Origin: Mesoterricola sediminis
Lineage (GTDB): Bacteria; Acidobacteriota; Holophagae; Holophagales; Holophagaceae
Length of the DNA stretch: 64,000 nucleotides
Direction of reading: 5' to 3'
Assembly: GCF_030295425.1 (NCBI RefSeq)
Contig: NZ_AP027081.1
Location: forward strand, 124,001 to 188,000
Positions 43,912 to 52,478 of this stretch are shown here, piece by piece. Under the pieces are notes generated by a model, which was given only the letters and a program-made list of their open reading frames with translations, was not told where the DNA came from and searched no databases. How positions within the stretch are numbered: position 1 is the first letter of the stretch; the number at the start of each line of letters is the position of its first letter. Made by a program: the position numbers and the translations under genes.

Positions 43912-44819
43912 CAGGCGCTCCTCAGGGCGCGGATCAGGACCTCGTCGAGCCGGTCGTGGCGCGGGGTGAGCTGCACGAGGACGGCGCCCCGGGCCCGGGC
44001 CCAGCGGAAGGCCGCCGCCGGGTCGTCCACGGCGAACTCCACGTCGTACAGGCCGTTCCGGCCCTCCAGCACCTGGCCCAGCTCGGCCAGGGCCGCCTCG
44101 TCCCCGGGCGGCAGGGGGTCCAGGAACCGCAGCTCGAAGCGCCGCGCCAGCATGCGGCGGAGGCCGGCCATGCTGCCGCTGGCCTTCACCTCGCCGCGGT
44201 CGAGGATGACGAGCTGGTCCGCGACCCGCTCCACGTCCTGGAGGAGGTGGCTGGCGAGGACGACGCTCGTGTCGAGCTCCGCGCGCACCTTGAGGACGAG
44301 GTCCAGCATGCGCTTGCGGCCGTCCGGGTCGAGGCCGTTGGTGGGCTCGTCCAGGAACACCAGCTCGGGGGAGTGGACGAGGGCCTGCGCGAGCTTGACG
44401 CGCTGGCGCATGCCCGTGGAGTAGCCCGAGACGTTGCGGTACCGGGACTCGTCCAGGCCGACGAAGTAGAGCACCTCGTGGGACCGGTCCCGGGCCTGGC
44501 GCGGGGAGAGCCCGCTCAGCTCGCCCCAGAAGGCGACCTGCTCGTAGGCCGAGGCGTCCTCGATGAGGGCGTCGTACTCCGGCATGTAGCCAATGCGGGC
44601 GCGGAGCCGCGTCGAATCGGGGCTGCCCAGGCCCACGCCCAGCACCGAGCCCGTGCCGGCGGCCGGCGCCAGGAGGCCCAGCAGCGTCTTCAGGAGGGTG
44701 GACTTGCCGGAGCCGTTGGGGCCCAGGAGGCCCACCACGCCCGGCTCGAGGTCGAGGGAGACGCCGCGCAGCGCCACGGTGGCGCCATAGCGGACCTCCA
44801 GCTGCTGGAAAGCGATCAC
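43911..44819 (-). CDS. ABC transporter ATP-binding protein (first pair)
   Basis: This 302-residue ATPase has Walker A GPNGSGKSTLL near residue 36, the signature region VSGYSTGMRQRVKLAQALVHSP near 132, Walker B LVFLDEPTNGLDPDG near 157 and the switch His ASHLLQDVER near 187. The C-terminal 90 residues resemble those of the other exporter ATPase in this operon. The GTG at 44819 has a GGGG site about 8 bases upstream; the open frame reaching farther is antisense to other genes. It heads the four-gene exporter operon. Confidence 0.9.
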   Translation of the reverse strand: MIAFQQLEVRYGATVALRGVSLDLEPGVVGLLGPNGSGKSTLLKTLLGLLAPAAGTGSVLGVGLGSPDSTRLRARIGYMPEYDALIEDASAYEQVAFWGELSGLSPRQARDRSHEVLYFVGLDESRYRNVSGYSTGMRQRVKLAQALVHSPELVFLDEPTNGLDPDGRKRMLDLVLKVRAELDTSVVLASHLLQDVERVADQLVILDRGEVKASGSMAGLRRMLARRFELRFLDPLPPGDEAALAELGQVLEGRNGLYDVEFAVDDPAAAFRWARARGAVLVQLTPRHDRLDEVLIRALRSA

Positions 44820-44845
44820 GGCGGCCCCCTGGGAGGTTGGTATGG

Positions 44846-45436
44846 CTAGAATCGCATGCCGGCGCTGAGCTGGACCATGTTCCCGTCGAAGCTCTTGTCG
44901 ACGGAGCTCACCAGGTAGCGGGCCTCCGCGGAGAAGGTGGGGCTGAAGCGCCAGCCCAGGCCGCCGGTCACGGCCAGCTTGGTGGTGTGGAACCGCGCCG
45001 CGTCGCCGTTGACCGGCGTACGGTCCACGAACCAGCGGACCGCGCCCAGGCCGCCGACGAGGTAGGGGCCGTTCGCCTTGCCCGTCAGGGGGTGGATCCG
45101 GTCGAAGGACAGGAGGTAGTTGCTCGCCTTGGTCTTGAGGCCGTTGACCGGGTTGCCCTCGGGGAAGAGGTTCCACTCCAGGCGCGTGCGGTGCGCGCGG
45201 CCGTCCTCCCGCACCCGGCTCCACTGCATGCCGAGGCCGGCGCCGGTGCGCTGGTCCATCGCCCGGCCGAAGTCCGTGACCGGGAGGTCCAGCTGGGCGG
45301 ACCAGGCGAATTCCGAGTGGCCGCGCCAGTGCCAATGGCACTTCTTCTCAGCCTTGTCGGCCTTGTCGCCGCCGTCGTCGCCGGCGAAGGCCGGGCCGGC
45401 CAGGAGAAGGAGGGCGAGGAAGGGCGTCAGGCGCAT
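44846..45436 (-). CDS. Small outer-membrane beta-barrel-like protein
   Basis: This 196-residue protein has a signal peptide (MRLTPFLALLLLAGPAFA) and a charged spacer (DDGGDKADKAEKKCHWHW). A run of alternating-hydrophobic segments follows (SEFAWSAQLDLPVTDFGRA, GPYLVGGLGAVRWF, TFSAEARYLVSS), and it ends in Phe (LSAGMRF), the outer-membrane targeting residue. This fits an 8-strand OmpA/OmpW-like barrel. No function can be assigned. It lies between the ABC operon and rplS, and the rplS terminator separates it from rplS. Confidence 0.78.
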   Translation of the reverse strand: MRLTPFLALLLLAGPAFAGDDGGDKADKAEKKCHWHWRGHSEFAWSAQLDLPVTDFGRAMDQRTGAGLGMQWSRVREDGRAHRTRLEWNLFPEGNPVNGLKTKASNYLLSFDRIHPLTGKANGPYLVGGLGAVRWFVDRTPVNGDAARFHTTKLAVTGGLGWRFSPTFSAEARYLVSSVDKSFDGNMVQLSAGMRF

Positions 45437-45514
45437 GGGGGCTCCGCAGGTGTCATGAGGACCTACGGGAGAGACAAGCGGGCGGTTTAGAGGGTTGAGC
45501 CATCCGCCCGAACG

Positions 45515-45541
45515 CGAAAAGCCCGGCGCGAGGCCGGGCTT
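45515..45541 (-). terminator. Intrinsic terminator of rplS
   Basis: On the minus strand a 9-bp stem (plus-strand 45519-45527 with 45533-45541, loop GCGAG) ends in TTTT (plus-strand AAAA 45517-45520). It lies about 25 bases after the rplS stop. Confidence 0.8.
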
Positions 45542-45564
45542 CTCGTTCGCTGGACCGGAAAGTC

Positions 45565-45930
45565 CTACTCGGCGGGCGTCTCGACGCGGCGGCGCTCCTT
45601 GAGGCGGCCGGCCTTGCCCAGCTTCTCGCGCAGGAAGTAGAGCTTGGCGCGGCGGACCTTGCCGCTGCGGACCACTTCCAGCTTGTCGATGGAGGGGCTG
45701 TGCATGGGGAAGATGCGCTCCACGCCGACGCCGGCGGAAACCTTGCGGACGGTGAAGGACGTGCGGATGCCGCCGCCCTTGATGCCGATGACGATGCCCT
45801 GGTAGACCTGGATGCGCTCCTTCTCGCCTTCCTTCACCTTCACGTGCACCTTGACGGTGTCGCCGGGGGCGATCTTGGGGAGGTCGGTGCGAAGCATGCC
45901 GGCTTCGAGGCGGTCCATGATGTTGCTCAT
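45565..45930 (-). CDS. rplS: 50S ribosomal protein L19
   Basis: This 121-residue protein matches L19 along its length: [37 protein letters not shown] in the N-terminal half and [16 protein letters not shown] with [15 protein letters not shown] in the second. L19 lies at the 30S-50S interface. It follows trmD on the same strand, the normal trmD-rplS order, with a 90-base gap. The ATG at 45930 is preceded by AAGGAGAAG. Confidence 0.97.
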   Translation of the reverse strand: MSNIMDRLEAGMLRTDLPKIAPGDTVKVHVKVKEGEKERIQVYQGIVIGIKGGGIRTSFTVRKVSAGVGVERIFPMHSPSIDKLEVVRSGKVRRAKLYFLREKLGKAGRLKERRRVETPAE

Positions 45931-46020
45931 CGCTTCTCCTTGTGAGGCCAGCGGTCCAGGGGCCTTGGCGGCCGGACATGGCGCACGAATCCCATAAGCG
46001 GGCCTTTCAGTTTAGCGGAA

Positions 46021-46821
46021 TCACTTTGAAATGCCAGGGGTTTTCGCGCCCTTCCACCCCTTGGGGCGGGGCTGGTCCCAGGCCTCGGGGTGATCCACCT
46101 GCCAGGCGCACCACTGATCGGCGCGGGGCAGGTCCGGGAGGCGGGCCTGGAACGCCGACCAGAGGTCCGGGCGAAGGCGCTTCGTCCGGGCCATGGCGTC
46201 CCGGAGGCGCCAGAGGCGCACGGCCTCGTGGTTGCCCCCCAGGAGGGCTGGCGGCACGGCCCGGTCCTCGAAGACCGCGGGCTTCGTGTAGTGGGTGTGG
46301 TCCAGGAGGCCCCCGGCGAAGCTGTCGGCGCCCGCCGAATCCGCGTTGCCCAGGACGCCCGGGAGCCAGCGGCACACCGCGTCGATGAGCACGAGGGCCG
46401 GCAGCTCCCCGCCCGAGAGGACGGCCTCCCCCACCCGCAGCTCCTCGTCCACATAGAGATCGACCGCTCGCTGGTCCAGGCCCTCGAAGCGCGTGCACAC
46501 GAGGATGACCTGGTCCAGGGCCGCCAGGTCGAGCACCTTGGCCTGGTCCAGGGGCGGCGCGGCCGGGCTGAAGTGGATCACCCGGCTCCGGCCCGCCCGG
46601 GGGACGGAGGCGAGGGTGTCCCGGAGGACGTCCGGCCGCAGGACCATGCCGGGCCCGCCGCCGCAGGGGCTGTCGTCCACGTGCCCGAAGGCGTTGCCGG
46701 CGAAGGGCCGGTAGCTGTGGGCCGCCAGGGTGTGGCCCAGGTCCCGGAAGGCCCGGCCGGTCACGCCCAGGTGGGCCACCTCCAGGAACTCCGGAAAGAG
46801 GGTGAGGACGTCAAAGCGCAC
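46021..46821 (-). CDS. trmD: tRNA (guanine-N1-)-methyltransferase
   Basis: This 266-residue SPOUT enzyme methylates G37 of tRNAs and so prevents frameshifting. Typical TrmD features are FDVLTLFPEFLE at the start, DDSPCGGGPGMVLRPDV near residue 50, the knot region CTRFEGLDQRAVDLYVDEELRVGEAVLSGGELPALVLIDAV near 108-145, and DHTHYTKPAVFEDRAVPPALLGGNHEAV near 175. The start is GTG 46821. RimM and rpsP, usually upstream, are replaced here by yacG, whose stop is 3 bases away. Confidence 0.96.
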   Translation of the reverse strand: MRFDVLTLFPEFLEVAHLGVTGRAFRDLGHTLAAHSYRPFAGNAFGHVDDSPCGGGPGMVLRPDVLRDTLASVPRAGRSRVIHFSPAAPPLDQAKVLDLAALDQVILVCTRFEGLDQRAVDLYVDEELRVGEAVLSGGELPALVLIDAVCRWLPGVLGNADSAGADSFAGGLLDHTHYTKPAVFEDRAVPPALLGGNHEAVRLWRLRDAMARTKRLRPDLWSAFQARLPDLPRADQWCAWQVDHPEAWDQPRPKGWKGAKTPGISK

Positions 46822-46824
46822 GGC

Positions 46825-47010
46825 CTAGCTCCCCTCGGGGCCGGACCAGCCCTCCCCGTCCTCCAGGGCGGGATCCTCGGGCACCCGGTAGCTTTCGCTG
46901 GCCCAGGCCCCCAGGTCCTGGGTGCGGCACCGCTCGGAACAGAAGGGCCGGGTGGAGGTCGTCTCCCAGGGGACGGGTTTCCGGCAGACAGGGCAGGGAC
47001 GAATCAGCAT
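46825..47010 (-). CDS. yacG: DNA gyrase inhibitor/zinc-ribbon protein YacG
   Basis: This 61-residue protein has the YacG zinc site CPVCRKPV near residue 6 and CSERCRTQDLGAWASESYRVP near 25-45 (CxxC...CxxxC). YacG binds gyrase B in E. coli and inhibits supercoiling. The C-terminal tail is acidic. It precedes trmD with a 3-base gap, an unusual neighbour, since yacG commonly sits by coaE. Small but clearly recognisable. Confidence 0.88.
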   Translation of the reverse strand: MLIRPCPVCRKPVPWETTSTRPFCSERCRTQDLGAWASESYRVPEDPALEDGEGWSGPEGS

Positions 47011-47123
47011 GCCCCCATTGTAGGCGGCCGAAGGCCTGGAAACGCAAGGCCTTGTCCCGGCTTCCCCCGGGTGACTTGCTTGCCTTCACCTAAAAAAACT
47101 TTAGTCAATTTTGGAAGATCCGA

Positions 47124-47151
47124 TTGACAGGGAGGGCCGGGGGCGTATCCT
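47124..47151 (+). promoter_or_regulatory. Sigma-70-type promoter of dnaK
   Basis: A perfect TTGACA (47124-47129) is followed after 16 bases by TATCCT (47146-47151). Transcription would begin about 45 bases before the dnaK ATG. I see neither a CIRCE element nor a clear HspR dyad (CTTGAGT-N7-ACTCAAG) around it. Confidence 0.6.
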
Positions 47152-47200
47152 GGATCCTGGAATGGCCCCGGGGCCGTTCAGGTCCAACTGGAGGCGAACA

Positions 47201-49087
47201 ATGGGAAAGATCATCGGCATCGACCTGGGCACCACGAACAGCTGCGTGTCCGTCATGGAGGGCGGCCAGCCCAAGGTCATTCCGAACGCGGAGGGCACCA
47301 ACACGACCCCGAGCGTCGTCGGCTTCAACCCCAAGACGGGTGAGCGCCTCGTGGGCGCCGCCGCCAAGCGGCAGGCCGTGGCCCAGCCCAAGAACACCGT
47401 CTACTCCATCAAGCGGTTCATGGGCCTGCCCTTCGCCGATTCGGACAAGGAGCAGCGCCTGGTGCCCTACGTCGTCGAGCGCGGCGACAAGGGCAGCTGC
47501 GTGGTCGACATCCAGGGCAAGAAGTACTCGCCCGAGGAGATCAGCGCGATGGTCCTCACCAAGATGAAGGACAGCGCCGAGGCCTACCTGGGCGAGAAGA
47601 TCAGCCAGGCCGTGATCACCGTCCCCGCCTACTTCAACGACGCCCAGCGCCAGGCCACGAAGGACGCCGGCGCCATCGCGGGCCTCGAGGTCATGCGCAT
47701 CATCAACGAGCCGACCGCGGCCGCCCTGGCCTACGGCCTCGACAAGAAGAAGGACGGCACCATCGCCGTCTTCGACTTCGGCGGCGGCACCTTCGACATC
47801 TCGATCCTCGAGGTGAGCGAGGGCGTGGTCGAGGTCAAGAGCACCAACGGCGACACCCACCTGGGCGGCGACAACGTCGACCAGCTGATCATCGACTGGC
47901 TGGTCGAGGAGTTCCAGAAGGCCGAGGGCATCGACCTCCACAAGCAGGCCGAGGCCATGCAGCGCCTGAAGGAGGCCGCCGAGAAGGCCAAGTGCGAGCT
48001 GTCCACCACGACCCAGACCGACATCAGCCTGCCCTACATCACCGCCGACGCCAGCGGCCCCAAGCACGTGAGCGCCACCCTGACCCGCAGCCGCTTCGAG
48101 GCGATGCTCGAGCCCATCCTGCAGAAGCTCCGCATCCCCTGCGAGAACGCGGTGAAGGACGCCAAGCTCAGCCACCACGAGATCGACGAGGTCGTCCTCG
48201 TCGGCGGCTCCACCCGCATCCCCAAGGTGCAGGAGCTGGTGAAGGCCATCTTCGGCAAGGAGCCCAACAAGAGCGTGAACCCCGACGAGGTGGTGGCCGT
48301 GGGCGCCGCCGTCCAGGGCGGCGTGCTCGCCGGCGACGTGAAGGGCGTCCTCCTGCTGGACGTCACGCCCCTCTCCCTCGGCATCAACGCCAACGGCGGG
48401 CAGATGAGCGTCATCATCCCCCGCAACACCACCATCCCCACCAAGCGCTCCGAGATCTACACCACCGCCGTGGACAACCAGCCCGGCGTGGACATCGAGG
48501 TCTTCCAGGGCGAGCGCCCCCTGGTGGAGGGCAACAAGCTCCTCGGCAACTTCCACCTGGGCGGCCTGCCGCCCGCGCCCCGGGGCATGCCCCAGATCGA
48601 GGTGACCTTCGACATCGACGCCAACGGCATCGTGCACGTCACCGCCAAGGACAAGGGCACCGGCAAGGACGCCAGCATCACCCTCACCGGCTCCACCGGC
48701 CTGTCCAAGGACGAGATCGACGCCAAGATCAAGGAGGCCGAGGCCCACAAGTCCGAGGACGAGGACCGGAAGAAGCTGCTGGAGGACAAGAACGTCCTCG
48801 ACCAGACCATCTACCAGCTCGAGAAGCTCATCAAGGAGAACGGCGAGAAGCTCCCCGAGGGCGACCGCAAGGAGGCCGAGACCGCCATCTCCGAAGCCAA
48901 GGAGGCCCTGGCGAGCCTGGACAAGGACCGCATCCGCAAGGCCCTTGAGAACCTCAACGCCAAGAGCCACAAGCTGGCCGAGAGCATCTACAAGGAAGCC
49001 CCCCAGCCCGGGCCCGAGGGCGCCGCCCCCGCCGGCGAGGGCAAGAAGAAGGAAGACGACGTCATCGACGCCGAAGTCGTCAACTGA
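47201..49087 (+). CDS. dnaK: Molecular chaperone DnaK (Hsp70)
   Basis: This 628-residue Hsp70 has the ATPase start [21 protein letters not shown], phosphate-loop motifs around residue 195 ([17 protein letters not shown]) and [14 protein letters not shown] near 335, the linker [12 protein letters not shown] near 385, a substrate-binding beta domain and the helical lid. The C-terminus is the charged, Pro/Gly-rich tail ending [11 protein letters not shown], close to the usual EEVD-like DAEV tail of bacterial DnaK. The ATG at 47201 has GGAGG upstream. It is followed by its own terminator and then dnaJ. No grpE is adjacent. Confidence 0.98.
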   Translation: MGKIIGIDLGTTNSCVSVMEGGQPKVIPNAEGTNTTPSVVGFNPKTGERLVGAAAKRQAVAQPKNTVYSIKRFMGLPFADSDKEQRLVPYVVERGDKGSCVVDIQGKKYSPEEISAMVLTKMKDSAEAYLGEKISQAVITVPAYFNDAQRQATKDAGAIAGLEVMRIINEPTAAALAYGLDKKKDGTIAVFDFGGGTFDISILEVSEGVVEVKSTNGDTHLGGDNVDQLIIDWLVEEFQKAEGIDLHKQAEAMQRLKEAAEKAKCELSTTTQTDISLPYITADASGPKHVSATLTRSRFEAMLEPILQKLRIPCENAVKDAKLSHHEIDEVVLVGGSTRIPKVQELVKAIFGKEPNKSVNPDEVVAVGAAVQGGVLAGDVKGVLLLDVTPLSLGINANGGQMSVIIPRNTTIPTKRSEIYTTAVDNQPGVDIEVFQGERPLVEGNKLLGNFHLGGLPPAPRGMPQIEVTFDIDANGIVHVTAKDKGTGKDASITLTGSTGLSKDEIDAKIKEAEAHKSEDEDRKKLLEDKNVLDQTIYQLEKLIKENGEKLPEGDRKEAETAISEAKEALASLDKDRIRKALENLNAKSHKLAESIYKEAPQPGPEGAAPAGEGKKKEDDVIDAEVVN

Positions 49088-49105
49088 ACCCGCGCGTGAG
49101 ACCCG

Positions 49106-49136
49106 GGGGGGCCGGACCCGCTCCGGCCCCCCTTTT
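49106..49136 (+). terminator. Intrinsic terminator after dnaK
   Basis: GGGGGGCCGG (49106-49115) pairs with CCGGCCCCCC (49123-49132) across a 7-base loop and is followed by TTTT. It lies about 18 bases after the dnaK stop, so dnaJ probably has its own promoter or depends on read-through. Confidence 0.85.
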
Positions 49137-49191
49137 CTCTGGATTGAAAAAACCTGAGTGCGGCCCGCGCAAATCAAGGTAGATTGCTGCC

Positions 49192-50271
49192 ATGGCCCAT
49201 CCCGACTACTACGCCGTCCTCGGAGTCCCCCGGGGCGCCTCCGACGAGGACATCAAGAAGGCCTACCGCAAGCTGGCCCGGAAGTACCACCCCGACCTGA
49301 ACCCCGGCAACAAGGAGGCCGAGGCCCGGTTCAAGGAGGTCACCGAGGCCAACGAGGTCCTGTCCGACGCCACCAAGCGCAAGAACTACGACACCTACGG
49401 CGACCCGGCCGGCCCCGGCTTCGCCCCGGGCGCCCAGGGGTTCAGCTTCGAGGACATGGGCTTCCCCGGCTCCTTCCAGGACCTCTTCCAGGGCTTCGGC
49501 CGCTCCGGCCAGCGCCGGAGGCCCGGACCCCGTCCCGGCGAGGACACCCAGCACACCGTCCGCATCGCCTTCCGGGACGCCTTCGCGGGCACGCGCCTCT
49601 CCCTCAACCTCCACCGCTCCGAGACCTGTCCCGCCTGCCAGGGCTCCGGGGACCGGGTCGGCGCCCAGGTCTCCACCTGCGCCGCCTGCGGGGGCCGGGG
49701 CTACCGGGAGACCGGCGGCGGCTTCTTCCGGACGCGGGAGGACTGCGACGCGTGCGGCGGGTCCGGGCGCAAGGCCCCGCCCTGCGACACCTGCCGGGGC
49801 CAGGGGCGCATTCCCAAGACCGAGGCGGTCACCGTGGCCATTCCCGCCGGCGTGGAGGACGGGACGCGCCTCCGGGTCGCCGGCAAGGGCGAGGCGGGCC
49901 GCCGCGGCGGCGGGGCCGGGGACCTCTACCTGCAGGTGCAGGTGGAATCCGACCCGCGCTTCGAGCGGCGGGGCCCCAACCTCTACCTGGACCTGCCGGT
50001 CAGCTTCGCCGAGGCCGCCCTCGGGGCCAAGGTGGAGATCCCCACGCCCGAGGGGAAGTCGACGATCAAGGTGCCCCCCGGCACCCAGTCCGGCGCGAAC
50101 CTGCGCCTGAAGGGCATGGGCATGCCGGTGCCCGGGGCCTCCCAGCGGGGGGACCTGTTCGCCCGGATCAAGGTGGTCACCCCGCGCATCGAAGACGAGC
50201 GTTCGAAGGAACTGCTGCGGGAGCTGGCCGAACTCAATGACGCTTCCATCCGATCCGACGCCTGGAGGTGA
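49192..50271 (+). CDS. dnaJ: Chaperone protein DnaJ (Hsp40)
   Basis: This 359-residue co-chaperone has the J domain with HPD in [17 protein letters not shown] at 31-47, a Gly/Phe-rich stretch ([21 protein letters not shown]), the zinc region with four CxxC motifs (CPAC, CAAC, CDAC, CDTC) between about 145 and 205, and the C-terminal substrate domains ([23 protein letters not shown]). It stimulates DnaK ATPase and delivers unfolded proteins. Its stop is 3 bases before the hspR start, so regulator and chaperone are co-expressed. Confidence 0.96.
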   Translation: MAHPDYYAVLGVPRGASDEDIKKAYRKLARKYHPDLNPGNKEAEARFKEVTEANEVLSDATKRKNYDTYGDPAGPGFAPGAQGFSFEDMGFPGSFQDLFQGFGRSGQRRRPGPRPGEDTQHTVRIAFRDAFAGTRLSLNLHRSETCPACQGSGDRVGAQVSTCAACGGRGYRETGGGFFRTREDCDACGGSGRKAPPCDTCRGQGRIPKTEAVTVAIPAGVEDGTRLRVAGKGEAGRRGGGAGDLYLQVQVESDPRFERRGPNLYLDLPVSFAEAALGAKVEIPTPEGKSTIKVPPGTQSGANLRLKGMGMPVPGASQRGDLFARIKVVTPRIEDERSKELLRELAELNDASIRSDAWR

Positions 50272-50274
50272 GCC

Positions 50275-50667
50275 TTGAAACGGGATCCTAAGAGTGGTTC
50301 ATACATGATCGGCGTCGTCGCCGCCCGGTACGAGATCCACCCCCAGACCCTGCGCCTGTATGAAAGGGAGGGGTTGCTCCTGCCGAGCCGCACCGAGGGC
50401 AAGACCCGCCTCTACAGCGAGGAGGACCTGGAGCGGCTGGAATTCATCTTGAGCCTTACAAGGGATCTGGGCGTCAACCTCGCCGGAGTCGAGGTGGTCC
50501 TCAACCTGAGGGACCGGATGCAGAAAATGCAGGAGGAGATGCAAAACATTATCGCGAAACATGAATCTAAAATGAGGTCGGCCGGCCTTGAACCCGAACA
50601 GGGCCCGGAAGGCATCTCATCCACAGGCTTGGTCAAACTGACCCCCCAGGGCCTGCGCAAGCGGTAA
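50275..50667 (+). CDS. hspR: MerR-family heat-shock repressor, HspR-like
   Basis: This 130-residue regulator has a MerR winged helix: YMIGVVAARYEIHPQTLRLYEREGLLLPSRTEGKTRLYSEEDLERL in residues 10-55, the HPQTLRLYEREGLL core being typical of HspR. A coiled coil follows (LNLRDRMQKMQEEMQNIIAKHESK). HspR uses DnaK as co-repressor and represses dnaK/dnaJ in Actinobacteria, Campylobacterota and others. The start is TTG 50275 behind GGAGGTGA. Position behind dnaJ matches the family. No cognate dyad was found upstream of dnaK. Confidence 0.88.
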   Translation: MKRDPKSGSYMIGVVAARYEIHPQTLRLYEREGLLLPSRTEGKTRLYSEEDLERLEFILSLTRDLGVNLAGVEVVLNLRDRMQKMQEEMQNIIAKHESKMRSAGLEPEQGPEGISSTGLVKLTPQGLRKR

Positions 50668-50712
50668 GCTGGCCTCCCCACTGTTATCCTGTCCCTTCCC
50701 TCAAGGTGGATC

Positions 50713-51576
50713 GTGCCCCAACGGCATCTGGAAGAACGCTCGCTGGACAAGTACTTCGACTCGATCAGGGACCTCCCGCTCCTGACCGCCGAGGAGGAGC
50801 GCGTCTACGGGCGCCTGTGGCAGAACGACCGCAACCCGGAGGGCCTCCGCATGCTGGTGGAGGGCAACCTCCGCTTCGTCGTGAAGGAGGCGCGCAAGTT
50901 CCAGGGCATGGGCCTGGACCTCCTGGACCTCATCTCTGAGGGGAACCTGGGCCTCATCGAGGCCGCCAAGCGGTTCGACCCCGAGCGCGAGAACAAGTTC
51001 CTCACCTACGCCTCCTGGTGGGTGCGCCAGGCGATCTTCCACGCCCTGGCCGAGCACGGCAGCAAGATCCGCCTGCCCCAGAAGGTCGCGGGCCACCTGG
51101 TGCAGCTCAACCGCATCACCCACCGCCTGGGCCAGGACCTGGGCCGGGCCCCCACGGTGCAGGACATCGTGGCCAACAGCGCCTTCTCCGCCGAGGAGGT
51201 GGAGCGGCTCCAGCTCCTGCAGCAGACCACGTCCACGGTGAGCACCGAGCAGGGCATGGGCGAGAGCGACCTCACCCTCGGCGACAGCCTGGAGCAGACC
51301 ATCGAGCCCAGCGCCATGGAGACGCTGGACCAGGAGTCCTTCCAGGACCAGGTCCGCCTCAGCCTGGGACTGCTCAACGAGAAGGAGCGGCGGATCATCA
51401 GCCTCCACTTCGGCCTGGACGGCGGCGACCCCATGACCCTCGAGCGCATCGGCCAGTCCTTCGATCCCCCCATCAGCCGGGAGCGCGTGCGCCAGATCGA
51501 GGAGCGGGCCTTCATGAAGATCCGCGAGCGCCGCCGCGCCCTCCTGGGCCAGTTCCTGCGGGGGGACCGGGCGTGA
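50713..51576 (+). CDS. Sigma-70 family RNA polymerase sigma factor (group 2/3)
   Basis: This 287-residue sigma factor has region 1.2 (SLDKYFDSIRDLPLLTAEEE), region 2 (NLRFVVKEARKFQGMGLDLLDLISEGNLGLIEAAKRFDP, then FLTYASWWVRQAIFHAL), region 3 (IRLPQKVAGHLVQLNRI) and region 4 with the helix-turn-helix (TLERIGQSFDPPISRERVRQIEERAFMKIR). It lacks the long region 1.1 of the housekeeping factor. It may direct stress or stationary-phase genes; it is beside hspR but lacks a clear RpoH box. GTG 50713 has GGTGG upstream. It is overlapped by the next gene. Confidence 0.9.
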   Translation: MPQRHLEERSLDKYFDSIRDLPLLTAEEERVYGRLWQNDRNPEGLRMLVEGNLRFVVKEARKFQGMGLDLLDLISEGNLGLIEAAKRFDPERENKFLTYASWWVRQAIFHALAEHGSKIRLPQKVAGHLVQLNRITHRLGQDLGRAPTVQDIVANSAFSAEEVERLQLLQQTTSTVSTEQGMGESDLTLGDSLEQTIEPSAMETLDQESFQDQVRLSLGLLNEKERRIISLHFGLDGGDPMTLERIGQSFDPPISRERVRQIEERAFMKIRERRRALLGQFLRGDRA

Positions 51577-52478
51577 AGGCATCAGGCGCATGCCCCCTCT
51601 GCGGAGGGCGGCGGGTCATCCTGGACCCGGATCCCATGAAGCCCGCGCGGCCCTGCTCCTGCGCCGCCGCCGTGGCCGCCCAGGCCGCGGTGGAGGGCAT
51701 CCCCACCCGGTACCGGGACTGCACCTTCGACGGCTTCTGGGACTGGTGGCGCATCCAGCACCCGCGCGAGAAGGTGCTGGCGAGCCTGGCCCAGGCCCAG
51801 GCCCTGGACCATCCCCAGGTGCGGCCCACCCTGTCCGAGGACCTGCGCTCCAAGCTCGACCTCATCCTCCACAAGTGCGGGGCCCGGGCGGGCGGGGTCG
51901 GCGAGACCGCCTGGCGGGACCTGAAGCCGGCCCAGGAGCCCCAGGGCTACCGCGCCCTCGTCAACTGGGCCCGGGCCGACCGCGACGCCACGGACTTCTG
52001 GTGGGTGGACGGCCCCGCCGGGAGCGGGCGCAGCTCCCTGGCCGCGGCGGCCCTCAAGGCCTGGTGCGACCGGACCCGGTCCGGCGGCCGCTTCGTGTCC
52101 GTGCGGGCGTTCACCCTGGAACTGCGGGACACCTACTACGACTCCCGCAGCTTCCTGAACACGGACTTCATGAGCGAGCGGGACCGCATGGCGCCCCTGC
52201 TGGAGGCCCCCTTCCTCGTCCTGGACGACTTCGACCGCATGGACGGCGACATCCGCGTCGTGCGGGCCATGGCCCAGCTGCTGGACCACCGGTACGGGGA
52301 GCAGCTCCCCACCCTCATCACCGCCTCCCGCTGGACCGAGAGCCTCCAGGCGGGAGACCGGGAGACCTACCCCCTCCTCCGCCTGGACGACCCCAGCCTC
52401 TTCCGCCGCCTGGCCTCCTCCAAGCGCGTGGTGCTGCGGCCGACCCTGGAACGCCTCCTGGAAAGCGTGAATGGGTAA
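51573..52478 (+). CDS. DnaC-like AAA+ ATPase with zinc-ribbon N-terminus
   Basis: This 301-residue protein starts at GTG 51573, overlapping the sigma-factor stop. The N-terminus has CPLCGG and CSC (residues 6-30), a probable zinc site. The ATPase core has Walker A GPAGSGRSSLA near residue 150 and Walker B FLVLDDFDRM near 215, followed by a sensor-like TLITASRWTES. This arrangement is like DnaC/DnaI helicase loaders and IstB, but no transposase is nearby. It could be the replicative helicase loader or a DnaC-type protein of unknown partner. Coupling to the sigma gene is unusual. Confidence 0.72.
   Translation: MKASGACPLCGGRRVILDPDPMKPARPCSCAAAVAAQAAVEGIPTRYRDCTFDGFWDWWRIQHPREKVLASLAQAQALDHPQVRPTLSEDLRSKLDLILHKCGARAGGVGETAWRDLKPAQEPQGYRALVNWARADRDATDFWWVDGPAGSGRSSLAAAALKAWCDRTRSGGRFVSVRAFTLELRDTYYDSRSFLNTDFMSERDRMAPLLEAPFLVLDDFDRMDGDIRVVRAMAQLLDHRYGEQLPTLITASRWTESLQAGDRETYPLLRLDDPSLFRRLASSKRVVLRPTLERLLESVNG

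Noticed and set aside
49140-49191. Possible HspR-type dyad (CCTGAGT ... ATCAAGG) in the dnaJ leader
   Set aside because: The halves are imperfect and the spacing is several bases too long for the known operator.
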